In this document: positions 17,311-25,816 of the stretch, in pieces | How positions within the stretch are numbered: the stretch's first letter is position 1 | How the letters are laid out: each line of letters begins with the position of its first letter | DNA from: Goodfellowiella coeruleoviolacea | GTDB taxonomy: Bacteria > Actinomycetota > Actinomycetes > Mycobacteriales > Pseudonocardiaceae | NCBI RefSeq assembly: GCF_024171785.1 | Contig: NZ_JAMTCK010000002.1 | Span: 558,001 to 622,000, forward strand | Reading direction: 5' to 3' | DNA length: 64,000 nt | Translations under genes and position numbers: made by a program | Notes under the pieces: generated by a model | The model's input: only the letters and a program-made list of their open reading frames with translations | Databases searched by the model: none | Told to the model about the DNA's origin: nothing

Positions 17311-18327
17311 TCACCTCGTGGGCGGGTGATCGGGGTCCGCGTGGTCGTGGCGGTAGTCGGTGGGGGACTGGCCGTGGGCGTCCCGGAACGCACGGCTGAA
17401 GTGCGCGGCGGCGGTGAAACCCCAGCGGCGGGCGATGACGTGGACGGGGATGTCGCGCATCCGGGGGTCGGTCAGGTCTCGGCAGCAGTGGCGCAGGCGC
17501 TCCTGGCGGATCCAGGACGACACCGTGACGCCCTCCCGTTCGAAGAGCCGGTGCAGCTGTCGCACGGACACGCCGTGGGCGGCCGCGATCGCGGCGACGG
17601 ACAGGCCAGGGTCGCCGAGCCGCTGGCGGATGAAGTCGCGGACGCGCACCCGCAGGACGTCGTGCGGCGGGTGCGGCGACCGGGCGAGGTGGGTGTCGTC
17701 GTGGTGGGCCAGCACGGCGGTGAGCAACCCAGCGGTGACCGAGGCCAGGGCGTGTCCGTCGGCGGGAGTCAGTTCCTCGGCCCGCTGGTTGAGCGCGACC
17801 AGCCAACGGGCGAACACCGCGCCGACACCGGTGGTGGCCGGAATGGGCACGGCGGTGAGCCGGTCAGCGGCGTTGGCCGACAGCGCGAGCATGGCACGGG
17901 GGATCTGGACGACGATGGCGGTGGTGACGTCCGGGGAACAGGACCGCCACCCGTGGAACGGGCGGGAGCTGTCGAACAGGACGAAGTGGTTGCTTCCGAG
18001 CGAGACCTCCCGCTCGCCCTGGCAGAGCGTGGTGTGCCCGTCGAGGATCAGGTTGACCTGGTAGGCCTCGGGGTCGGAGCGCCGGACCAGTGCCTCGGGC
18101 CTGCGCACCCGCACCGACGGGTAGGCCATCGCGGACACCTGCACCCCGCCACCCAGGTCCACCAGCCGCAGCCAGGCGCGGAAGTCGTTCTCGTGGTCGC
18201 TGCGCACCCAGGCGGGCATCAGCGACCGGCAGCCGAGATCAACCCAGTGGTCGAACCGGTCCGCGGCCGGCACGCTCCTGGTGTCGAACGCGTTCACCAA
18301 CACCCTGTCCACCCCCATCAGGTCCAC
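17311..18327 (-). CDS. AraC-family transcriptional regulator
   Basis: 338 residues. The N-terminal ~200 residues form an AraC-binding-like cupin region (DGHTTLCQGEREVSLGSNHFVLFD). The C-terminal ~100 residues hold two helix-turn-helix units: GLSVAAIAAAHGVSVRQLHRLFE and IPVHVIARRWGFTAAAHFSRAF, ending in the canonical GQSPTDYR. This matches the AraC/XylS class that senses a small molecule and activates transcription. The start is uncertain between ATG 18327 and ATG 18318. It stands between the SDR promoter and the large WD40 gene, all on the minus strand; its target is not evident. Confidence 0.93.
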   Translation of the reverse strand: MDLMGVDRVLVNAFDTRSVPAADRFDHWVDLGCRSLMPAWVRSDHENDFRAWLRLVDLGGGVQVSAMAYPSVRVRRPEALVRRSDPEAYQVNLILDGHTTLCQGEREVSLGSNHFVLFDSSRPFHGWRSCSPDVTTAIVVQIPRAMLALSANAADRLTAVPIPATTGVGAVFARWLVALNQRAEELTPADGHALASVTAGLLTAVLAHHDDTHLARSPHPPHDVLRVRVRDFIRQRLGDPGLSVAAIAAAHGVSVRQLHRLFEREGVTVSSWIRQERLRHCCRDLTDPRMRDIPVHVIARRWGFTAAAHFSRAFRDAHGQSPTDYRHDHADPDHPPTR

Positions 18328-18454
18328 CCCACCGGTTCAGCTCGGTGATCGACATGATCTTCCCCCCGCTCACCGGTGGCGACATCGTGCGTAATTCTTT
18401 CCCGTTTGACTGGCCAACCCCGCCGGAGCAGGTCCACGGCCCGTGCGGGCCGCC

Positions 18455-21400
18455 TCAGTTGCCGTACGCGGTGTCGTCGAGGAAGCGCTGGGTCTCCGCC
18501 GGGGTCAGTTCGCGGCTGGTCCGCGCGTCGGCCAGGGCGCGGACCTCGGGCAGCGGCGCGCACGCGTCGCAGTGCAGGACCCGCACGGTGCCGTCGTCGT
18601 CCGCGGTGACGAGCTGGTCGCTGGCCGGGGTGAACACGGCCTTGGCGATGGACGGGCCCAGCCCGCGCAGCACGAACGACTGGTGGTTGCCGTCGTCGGC
18701 CCAGACCCGCACGGTGCCGTCCTCGCCCGCGCTGACCAGCCAGTTCTCGTCCGGGCTGAACATCACGCTCCACACCGGGCCGCTCTGGTGCCCCCGCAGC
18801 ACCAGTGGAGCGGTCGAACCGTCAGTGGGCCAGATCCGCACGGTCCCGTCGCTGCCGCCGCTGGCCAGCCAGCGGCCGTCCGGGCTGAACGACACGCTCC
18901 ACACCGGACCGTGTTCGTGTCCGCTGAGCGAGACGGCCGAGCCGCTGCCGTCAACCCGCGAGATCCGCACGGTGCCGTCGTTTCCGGCGGTGGCGACGCG
19001 TGTGCCGTCCGGACTGAAGGTCACGTCCCGGATGCCGCCGTCGTGCCCACCGAGCAGCACGGGTGGCCGGCTGCCATCGGCCGGCCAGATCCGCACCACC
19101 CCGTCGTCCCCGCCGCCGGCGAGCAACTGCCCGTCCGGGCTGAACGCCACGCCGCGCACGGACCCGTGGTCGTTGGCGGCCAGCACCAGGGGCTGGCCCG
19201 CGCCCTCGACCTGCCACAGGCGCACGGTCCCGTCGGCCACCGAGGCGGCCAGGCGGGTGCCGTCCGGGCTGAACGCGACCGAGGACACCGGCTGCGCCCC
19301 GGCGGTGAACACGACGGGATCGCCGCCGCTGAGCGGCCAGACCCGGACGGTGCCGTCCACGCCGCCGCTGGCGGCCCGCCGCCCGTCCGGGCTCACCGCG
19401 ACGTCGGTCACCGGGCCGGTGTGCCCGTGGAACACCTGCTGCGCGCCCAGTCCGGTGGGGTCGAAGACCCGCACGGTCCCGTCCGCGCCGGCGCTGGCCA
19501 GCTCCAGGCCATCGGGACTGAACACGACGCCGGCGACCGCGCTGCGGTGACCGGGCAGGGCGACCGGCTCGCCGCCGTCAGCGGGCCAGATCCACACGGT
19601 TCCGTCCGCGCCGGCGCCGGCCACGCGCTCGCCGTCGGGGCTGAACGCCACGGCCGCCATCGCATCCGCCCGGCCGCGCAGCACCACCCTGGTGCTGGCC
19701 GTGCTCAGCGGCCACATCCGGATCGTGCCGTCCATCCCGGCGGTGGCGACCCGGTCGCCGTCCGGGCTGAACGCGACCGCCTGCACGGCGCTGCTCGTGC
19801 TGGCCAGCAGGTTCGGCTCGGCGCCGTCCTCGGTGGGCCACAGCCGGATCGCGCCCTCGCTGCCGGTGGTGGCCAGTTGCCGGCCGTCCGGGCTGAACGC
19901 CACGCCGAGGGCCTTGTCGTGGCCGCGGAACACGCGCAGCTCGTGGCCGCTGGCCACGTCCCAGAGCCGCGCGCTCCCGTCGTCACCGGCACTGGCCAGC
20001 AGCCTGCCGTCGGGCGAGAAGCGCACCGCCCGGACAGCGCCGACGTGTCCGCGCAGCAGGCGGGGGGAGCCGTCGCCGTTCAGGTCCCACACCAGCACGT
20101 CGCCGGCGGCGGTCGCGGTGGCGACGAGCCCGCCGTCCGGGCTGAACACCGGGCTGTGGGTGGCCTCGCCCGCGCGCAGCACCCGGGGCGCGGCGTCCCG
20201 CGAGGTGTCGCGCGGCCAGATCCGGATCGTCCCGTCCATGCCGCTGGTGGCCAGCCAGCGGCCGTCCGGGCTGTAGGCGACACCGGAGACCGCGCCCTGG
20301 CCGGTCGGCAGCACGGCGCGGATCTTGGTGTCCACCACGGCCTGGCGCAGCGCGGTGGCGGCGTCCTCGGTGGGCGCGATGTCCACCGCGGTTCTGGCCA
20401 GCAGCAGGCCGAGTTCGGGGTCGACGGGCAGTTCGGCGAGCGCGCTGGAGGCGAGCTGGCGTGACGAGGCGGTCTGCTGCGCGGCCGTGGAGCTGCTGGC
20501 GCGCGAGTAGGCCAGCCCGGTCACCCCGGCGAGCAGGAGCACCAGGGACAGCGCCGTGGCCAGGGTGATCCGGCGGGCCCGGCGGGCGGTCCGCTCGCTG
20601 GCCTCGACCTTGCGGCTGGCCGCGAGGAACGCCCTTTCCCGGTGGTTGAGCCGGGTTGCCGGGAAGTCGTGGTAGGCGGCCAGCCGGGCGCCGCGGTAGA
20701 GGAAACCGCTGTCCTGGTCGTAGCGCTGCCAGTTGGTGGCGTCCTCGCTCAGTTGCTGGTGCCAGCGCAGCAGGTGCCGGTCCTCGCTCAGCCACAGGCG
20801 CATGCGCGGCCACTCGCGCAGCAGCGCGTCGTGGGCCAGGACGACGCCGTCGCGCTCGACGCACACCAGCCGGGCGCGGGTGAGTTCGGCCAGCACCCGT
20901 GCGGCGCGGTGGTGGGGCCGGTCGCCGAGCAGTTCGGCCTGTGGCACCCGGCGGGGCACGTGGTCGGCGCCGGTGGGGCAGGCGGTCAGGCGGAGCAGCA
21001 GTTCGCGGGCGGTCGCCCGCTCGGCCGGGCTGAACCCGAGGTAGACCTCGTCGGCCCGGGCGGCGAGCAGGCCGGGGATGCCGCCGAGTTCGTGGTAGGT
21101 GGCCACGCCCAGGGTTCGACCGCGGTGGCGGCGCCAGACCTCGCGCATGGCGTGCGCGGTCAGGGCGAGCGCGCCCGGCTGGCCCATGGCGTCGGCGGTG
21201 ACCGCCTCGACGAGCGCCTGCTCCACCCTGACGCCGGCGTCCGTGGCCGGCTTGCTGATCGCCTCGGCCAACTCCTCCCGGCTCATCGGCCCGACCAGGA
21301 GTCCGTTGCCGGCCAGGGCGGGGCCGAGCCGGGGCAGTGCCGCGCACCGCGCGGTGACCGAGGCCCGGGCGGCGAGCACGACCCGGTGCTCGGGACAGGC

Positions 21401-22123
21401 CGCGAACGCGAGGAGTTCGTCGACGAGTTCGTCCCGGTCCCGCTCGTCGCGGCCGTCGGCGAACACCTCCTCGAACTGGTCGACGACCAGCACGGTGTGC
21501 GTGGGCGCGGTCCGGCCGCCGACGGGGCCGGGAGCGGTGGTTGTCCCGGCGTTGGGGAGAAGTTCGCTCAGTTTTCGCTGGTGCGCAACTGGATTGGCGA
21601 AGTAGTCGCTCGGGGTGATCAGCACCGTGTGGCAGTCGGCGAGGGCGGGCAGCAGGCCGGCGCGCAGCAGGGAGGAGATCCCCGCGCCCGAGGCGCCGAA
21701 GACCGCCAGCAGGGGAGTGTCGAGCACCCGGGTCCGGAGCCTGGCGACCAGGGCGCCGCGGCCGTGGAACCGGGGCGCGTCGGTTGTCCGGAACGGGGAC
21801 AGCCCCAGGTAGGGCGGGTTGTCCGGGGCCGCGTCCTGGTTGTCGTCGCGATGTTCGGCCAGCTCGGCGGCGGTGCGTTCCCAGTTCGCCTGCCAGCTCG
21901 CCCGGTCGGCACCGCACGCCTCGGCGTAGGCCAGGGTCACCGCGAGCGTGGGGAAGGTGCTGCCACCGGCGGCCTCGGAGAGCACGGTGACGGAGTAGTG
22001 CGACCGCTTGGCCAACTCGCGGTAACTGGGTCTACCCGCGGTTTCCCGCAGCTGCCTGAGTTCGAACGCGAAGCGCTGCAACGGGCCTTTGGCTGGGTCG
22101 ATCGTGCGTTCCGGCCGTCCCAT
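18455..22123 (-). CDS. HTH-nSTAND-type NTPase with 14 WD40 repeats and altered Walker A
   Basis: 1,222 residues. The ATG at 22123 follows GGGAGG at a good distance; an ATG 11 codons upstream is less likely. Order: an XRE-like HTH (residues ~20-85, with [22 protein letters not shown]), a P-loop NTPase region (~105-500), one transmembrane helix (~520-545, [20 protein letters not shown]), then 14 WD40 repeats, each with FSPDG-like and DGTVR(I/V)W-like segments, enough for two seven-bladed propellers. The Walker A reads GASGAGISS: the invariant lysine is isoleucine (ATC at 21679-21677), while Walker [11 protein letters not shown] is normal. STAND proteins act as signal-sensing switches. Ligand and output are unknown, and the altered P-loop questions ATP hydrolysis. 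Confidence 0.92.
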   Translation of the reverse strand: MGRPERTIDPAKGPLQRFAFELRQLRETAGRPSYRELAKRSHYSVTVLSEAAGGSTFPTLAVTLAYAEACGADRASWQANWERTAAELAEHRDDNQDAAPDNPPYLGLSPFRTTDAPRFHGRGALVARLRTRVLDTPLLAVFGASGAGISSLLRAGLLPALADCHTVLITPSDYFANPVAHQRKLSELLPNAGTTTAPGPVGGRTAPTHTVLVVDQFEEVFADGRDERDRDELVDELLAFAACPEHRVVLAARASVTARCAALPRLGPALAGNGLLVGPMSREELAEAISKPATDAGVRVEQALVEAVTADAMGQPGALALTAHAMREVWRRHRGRTLGVATYHELGGIPGLLAARADEVYLGFSPAERATARELLLRLTACPTGADHVPRRVPQAELLGDRPHHRAARVLAELTRARLVCVERDGVVLAHDALLREWPRMRLWLSEDRHLLRWHQQLSEDATNWQRYDQDSGFLYRGARLAAYHDFPATRLNHRERAFLAASRKVEASERTARRARRITLATALSLVLLLAGVTGLAYSRASSSTAAQQTASSRQLASSALAELPVDPELGLLLARTAVDIAPTEDAATALRQAVVDTKIRAVLPTGQGAVSGVAYSPDGRWLATSGMDGTIRIWPRDTSRDAAPRVLRAGEATHSPVFSPDGGLVATATAAGDVLVWDLNGDGSPRLLRGHVGAVRAVRFSPDGRLLASAGDDGSARLWDVASGHELRVFRGHDKALGVAFSPDGRQLATTGSEGAIRLWPTEDGAEPNLLASTSSAVQAVAFSPDGDRVATAGMDGTIRMWPLSTASTRVVLRGRADAMAAVAFSPDGERVAGAGADGTVWIWPADGGEPVALPGHRSAVAGVVFSPDGLELASAGADGTVRVFDPTGLGAQQVFHGHTGPVTDVAVSPDGRRAASGGVDGTVRVWPLSGGDPVVFTAGAQPVSSVAFSPDGTRLAASVADGTVRLWQVEGAGQPLVLAANDHGSVRGVAFSPDGQLLAGGGDDGVVRIWPADGSRPPVLLGGHDGGIRDVTFSPDGTRVATAGNDGTVRISRVDGSGSAVSLSGHEHGPVWSVSFSPDGRWLASGGSDGTVRIWPTDGSTAPLVLRGHQSGPVWSVMFSPDENWLVSAGEDGTVRVWADDGNHQSFVLRGLGPSIAKAVFTPASDQLVTADDDGTVRVLHCDACAPLPEVRALADARTSRELTPAETQRFLDDTAYGN

Positions 22124-22534
22124 GACGTGTCCTCCCAGAGACACCACTTCGATCAAGGCGCTGCTCTAGGTAGTACACGACCGGCGTTCGGCGGAGCGAG
22201 CACACGGCGGTGTGTAGGGAATATTGCGACCAGATAGGGCAGCGGTTACGGCCAAATGGTTGGTAATTTTCCATCTTGTTGTTTGTCCGGGTGTCCGATC
22301 GCTGCCGGACAACCATCCGCTCTGCTAGACCGTAGCCAGCGGTCGGGCTTTGGGGAGTTCGGCCGTGCAGCGAAGCCGCCCGCGCTGCGGGCTGGTGTCG
22401 GGCAACTGGGGGCCGTCGTCCTGGACGGCGGTTTGTCACCAACACGACCGGGCTGCCGGGTCGTGTCGCCTCAGCACGCCCGCTGCGCCGTGTGCGCGAG
22501 AGCGCCCACGTCTGGGGAAAGGCAAGGGGCCTGC
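22124..22534. promoter_or_regulatory. Divergent promoter region at the left border of the NRPS cluster
   Basis: 411 bases, noticeably AT-richer than the genes. It separates the WD40 gene (leftward) from the winged-helix regulator (rightward). It contains a perfect inverted repeat, TTGTCCGG (22283-22290) and CCGGACAA (22305-22312), with a 14-base spacer. This is a good candidate operator for the winged-helix regulator or the response regulator of the cluster. An AAGGGG ribosome site precedes the ATG at 22535. No gene is supported here. Confidence 0.6.
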
Positions 22535-23437
22535 ATGTTGAGAATCCACTTCTCCGTCGAGGACCTGGCTCGCACGCGGATGTCGGCGACCCTGGGGCCG
22601 GTGGCGGAGAGCGTGTTCGCGTTGCACCAGTTCGGTCGGGGCGCGGCCACCCCCTTCCAGATCTGGCGCCGCCGGGTGCGCGGCCTGCTGGGAGCCGCCG
22701 CGCTGGAGGAGCTGTCCGGCCGCAACCGGCCGCACCTGGACGATCTGCTCTGGCTGCTGGAACGCCACCCGGACGCCGACGACCGGCGCGCGGACCGGGA
22801 AGCGGCCACGGTGTTCGAGTTCTGCCGGACCGCCATCACGCCGTACTGGGACCGGGTGCGCGGGCACCTGGAGTCGGTTCGCGACGCGCTCGGCCGGGTG
22901 GCGATCACCAACGGGGTGGAGGGCCTGCTCGGGGCGCTGCACCCGAAGCTGCAGTGGGATTCGCCGGTGCTGACCGTGCCGTACCCGACCGACCGCGACG
23001 TCCACCTGCGCGGTCGGGGCCTGCTGCTGAGCCCTTCGCTGTTCCTGTCCGGGCGGACCTGCGTCTTCCTCGACGCCGAGCGGACCAGCGGCAGCCCGGC
23101 GCTGGTGTTCTCGGTGCCCACCGACTCGGCGGTCACCGTCGAGCTGTGGGGTGACGAGGAGTCGCACGACCACGCGTTGGAGGCGCTGGTCGGCCACACG
23201 AGGGCGGCCGCGCTGCAGGCGCTCACCGACAGTTGCACCACCGGTGAGCTGTCCCAGCGGCTCGGCATCTCCGCGGCCGGTGCCAGCAAGCACGCCGCCG
23301 TGCTGCGCAAGGCGGGCCTGGTGATGACCGCGCGCAACCGCAACACGGTGCTGCACTCGCTCACCGAACTGGGCGTGGCCCTGCTGCAGAGCCGAGGACC
23401 GGTCATGCCCGCTCCCCGCCAGCCCGAACTCATCTGA
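22535..23437 (+). CDS. ArsR-like winged-helix transcriptional regulator
   Basis: 300 residues from ATG 22535; the frame is open upstream, but conservation and the AAGGGG ribosome site point to this ATG. The first ~190 residues (starting [22 protein letters not shown]) form the uncharacterised N-terminal domain common to a large actinobacterial regulator group. The C-terminal ~80 residues are a winged helix-turn-helix of ArsR type: [37 protein letters not shown], with the expected recognition helix and wing. It is the first gene of the NRPS cluster, 28 bases ahead of the MbtH gene, and probably controls the cluster. The effector is unknown; no metal-binding cysteine motif is evident. Confidence 0.9.
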   Translation: MLRIHFSVEDLARTRMSATLGPVAESVFALHQFGRGAATPFQIWRRRVRGLLGAAALEELSGRNRPHLDDLLWLLERHPDADDRRADREAATVFEFCRTAITPYWDRVRGHLESVRDALGRVAITNGVEGLLGALHPKLQWDSPVLTVPYPTDRDVHLRGRGLLLSPSLFLSGRTCVFLDAERTSGSPALVFSVPTDSAVTVELWGDEESHDHALEALVGHTRAAALQALTDSCTTGELSQRLGISAAGASKHAAVLRKAGLVMTARNRNTVLHSLTELGVALLQSRGPVMPAPRQPELI

Positions 23438-23465
23438 TCCAGCTGATCACGAAAGGGAGATCCAC

Positions 23466-23690
23466 GTGAGCACCAATCCGTTCGAGGACCCCGACGGCAC
23501 CTACCTGGTCCTGGTCAACCACGAGGGGCAGTACTCGCTGTGGCCCGCCTTCGCCGACGTGCCCCCGGGGTGGACCGTCTCGCTGGCCGACGCCGATCGG
23601 CAGACCGCGCTCGACCACATCACCGCGAACTGGACCGACATGCGGCCGAAGAGCCTGGTCGAGGCCATGAGCCAGAACCAGGGGGCCTGA
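23466..23690 (+). CDS. MbtH-family NRPS accessory protein
   Basis: 74 residues, the normal MbtH size. Signature residues are present: [30 protein letters not shown] and [10 protein letters not shown]. MbtH proteins bind adenylation domains of the cognate NRPS and are often needed for folding or activity. The GTG start is preceded by AAAGGGAG. It lies directly upstream of the two oxygenase genes and the NRPS genes; the next gene begins three bases after its stop. All six adenylation domains encoded downstream are potential partners. Confidence 0.97.
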   Translation: MSTNPFEDPDGTYLVLVNHEGQYSLWPAFADVPPGWTVSLADADRQTALDHITANWTDMRPKSLVEAMSQNQGA

Positions 23691-23693
23691 ACC

Positions 23694-24641
23694 ATGGGCG
23701 GAGTCGACACGGGCCGGCGCACGCTCGCGCTGGTCATCACCGGTGACGGGGAATCGGTGCACGAGCGGATCCGCCGCGACCGCGAGCAGATCCGGGCCGA
23801 GCTGACCCGGCACGGCGCCGTGCTGCTGCGCGGCTTCGACGTCGGTGGCGTGGACGGGTTCGACCAGGTGGTCCGGGAACTGTCCGGCACGCCGCTGACC
23901 TACTCGGAGCGGTCCACCCCGCGCAGCCGGATCAGCGGCAACGTCTACACCTCCACCGACTACCCGCCGCAGGAGGAGATCTTCGCCCACAACGAGAACT
24001 CCTACCAGGCGGTCTGGCCGCTGACCCTGTACTTCTACTGCGTGGAGCCGCCGTTGACCCAGGGCGCGACCCCGCTGGCGTCCACCCGCGAGGTGTACGC
24101 GTCGATCGACCCGGAGATCCGCGCGGAGTTCGAGCGGCGCAAGTGGATGGTGGTGCGCAACTACAGCGACGAACTGGGCCTGCCGTGGCGGGAGTCGTTC
24201 AACACCGACGACCGGGACGAGGTCAACGCGTACTGCGCGCGCAACGGCCTGCAGGTGGAGTGGCTGGACGGGGACCGGCTGCGCACCAGGGCGGTGCGCG
24301 ACGCGGTGCACCGCCACCCGGTGACCGGTGACCTGGTGTGGTTCAACCACGCCACCTTCTTCCACGTCACCACGCTGCCCGAGGAGATCAGGCTCGGGCT
24401 GCTGGAGATGTGCGGTGTGGAGAACCTGCCGAACAACACCTACTACGGCGACGGCGGGGTGATCCCGGACGACGTGGTCGAGCACCTGCGCCAGTGCTAC
24501 CGCGCGGCGTCCACCCGGTTCGACTACCAGCGCGACGACGTGCTGGTGGTGGACAACATGCTGAGCACGCACGCGCGTGAGCCGTTCACCGGTCCGCGCC
24601 GCATCGCGGTCGCCATGGCGGAGCCCTCCGCGGCCGCCTGA
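23694..24641 (+). CDS. SyrP-like Fe(II)/2-oxoglutarate dioxygenase (TauD/TfdA family)
   Basis: 315 residues. The double-stranded beta-helix fold is shown by GAVLLRGFDV near residue 45, an iron-binding pair His99/Glu101 in AHNENSY, the distal His near 293 in STHAREPF, and the 2-oxoglutarate arginine in GPRRIAVAM. Glu in place of Asp in the HxD/E motif is typical of the SyrP group. SyrP itself beta-hydroxylates aspartate while it is bound to a carrier protein. With the first NRPS module predicted to load Asn, hydroxylation of a tethered residue, perhaps Asn, is a reasonable guess; hydroxylation of a different residue is equally possible. Coupled to MbtH by a three-base gap. Confidence 0.92.
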   Translation: MGGVDTGRRTLALVITGDGESVHERIRRDREQIRAELTRHGAVLLRGFDVGGVDGFDQVVRELSGTPLTYSERSTPRSRISGNVYTSTDYPPQEEIFAHNENSYQAVWPLTLYFYCVEPPLTQGATPLASTREVYASIDPEIRAEFERRKWMVVRNYSDELGLPWRESFNTDDRDEVNAYCARNGLQVEWLDGDRLRTRAVRDAVHRHPVTGDLVWFNHATFFHVTTLPEEIRLGLLEMCGVENLPNNTYYGDGGVIPDDVVEHLRQCYRAASTRFDYQRDDVLVVDNMLSTHAREPFTGPRRIAVAMAEPSAAA

Positions 24642-24669
24642 CCGCTGGTTTTCGCTCTGTCGTCAAAGA

Positions 24670-24722
24670 CCTGGAGCCCGGCCGCGACTTCGGCGAGGCT
24701 TCCCAGCGGCCGGGGCTCCAGG
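24670..24722 (+). terminator. Long hairpin between the two oxygenase genes (attenuator candidate)
   Basis: The arms 24670-24685 and 24706-24722 pair over 16 bases with a single extra G, around a 20-base loop. There is no T-run after it, so it may attenuate or stabilise the message rather than end it. It lies inside the otherwise tightly packed NRPS operon, 19 bases upstream of the ribosome site of the VioC/MppO-like gene. Confidence 0.65.
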
Positions 24723-24753
24723 GCGTGGACCGCCCGTCACGGAAGGAATTGCG

Positions 24754-25782
24754 TTGCTGCAGGTGAATTTGCGTGATGAGGACATCCGCTCGATTGAGGC
24801 CGCTGTCAGCGAGCTGAGTCAGCGCTACGACACGGTGGAGACACCGGCCTTCCACCGGGAAGCCCGGCTGCACGCCGAGGAACTGCCCAGGGAGCTGCGC
24901 AGGAAGCTGCGCGAGTTCCACCTGGACGAGCCGGCCGGCATGCTCGTGGTGTCCGGGCTGCCCGTGGTCGACGCCGACCTCGGCCCCACCCCGGCACACT
25001 GGAAGGACAAGCCGGCGCGGTCCGCGTCGCTGCGCTACGACATCGCCTTCTACCTGGTCGCGACCTTGCTGGGGGAGCCGATCGGCTGGGCCACCCAGCA
25101 GGACGGCCGGATCATGCACGACATCTTCCCGATCAAGGAACACGAGCACGAGCAGATCGGCTGGGGCAGCGACGAACTGCTCACCTGGCACACCGAGGAC
25201 GCGTTCCACCCGCTGCGCACCGACTACCTCGGCCTGATGTGCCTGCGCAACCCCGACGGCGTGGAGACCACGGCCGCCGACATCGCCGACGTGCGCCTCG
25301 ACGACGAGACCCGCAAGATCCTCTCCGAGCCGCGGTTCCGCATCCTGCCGGACAACTCGCACCGCGCCGAGAACCAGACCGGCGCCGAGTCGAGCGACCC
25401 CCTGGTCGAGCAGTTGCGTCGGCGCAGCAACGAACGGGTCGAGCGGGCGCTCGCCGAGCCCGAGCCGGTGCAGGTGCTGTTCGGCGCGCCCGAGGACCCG
25501 TACCTGCGCGTCGACCCGTACTACATGCAGGGCGTGCAGGGGCCGGAGGAGCAGCGGGCACTCGACGCGCTGTGCGCCGCGGTGGACGAGGCCATGGGCG
25601 GGGTGGTGCTGCGCCCGGGCGACATGTGCTTCATCGACAACTACCGGGTGGTCCACGGCCGCAAGCCGTTCAAGGCGCGGTTCGACGGCACCGACCGCTG
25701 GCTGCGCCGGCTCAACGTGGCCAGGGACCTGCGCAAGTCCCGGGACTCCCGGCTCAGCGCCGACTCGCGGGTCATCTACTGA
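24754..25782 (+). CDS. VioC/MppO-like Fe(II)/2-oxoglutarate amino-acid beta-hydroxylase
   Basis: 342 residues from a TTG at 24754, chosen because GGAAGG (24741-24746) lies seven bases ahead; the next in-frame starts are too far from it. The protein belongs to the clavaminate synthase-like group with VioC (arginine), AsnO (asparagine) and MppO (enduracididine). Iron ligands are seen in WHTEDAFHP (His and Glu near residues 146-148) and VVHGRKPF (His near 300), and the 2-oxoglutarate arginine lies in the DRWLRRLNV region. Members hydroxylate the beta-carbon of a free amino acid before NRPS loading. Because enduracididine genes lie in the same cluster, a beta-hydroxyenduracididine role (MppO-like) is favoured; Asn or Arg hydroxylation cannot be excluded. 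Confidence 0.9.
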   Translation: MLQVNLRDEDIRSIEAAVSELSQRYDTVETPAFHREARLHAEELPRELRRKLREFHLDEPAGMLVVSGLPVVDADLGPTPAHWKDKPARSASLRYDIAFYLVATLLGEPIGWATQQDGRIMHDIFPIKEHEHEQIGWGSDELLTWHTEDAFHPLRTDYLGLMCLRNPDGVETTAADIADVRLDDETRKILSEPRFRILPDNSHRAENQTGAESSDPLVEQLRRRSNERVERALAEPEPVQVLFGAPEDPYLRVDPYYMQGVQGPEEQRALDALCAAVDEAMGGVVLRPGDMCFIDNYRVVHGRKPFKARFDGTDRWLRRLNVARDLRKSRDSRLSADSRVIY

Positions 25783-25816
25783 ACGTCTTGCGTCCGTTGT
25801 GAGTTTGGGGGTCACG

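Noticed and set aside
24577-24753. Longer N-terminus of the VioC/MppO-like oxygenase from an upstream start
   Set aside because: The extension overlaps the SyrP-like gene and the hairpin and lacks conservation; the GGAAGG site fits the TTG at 24754.
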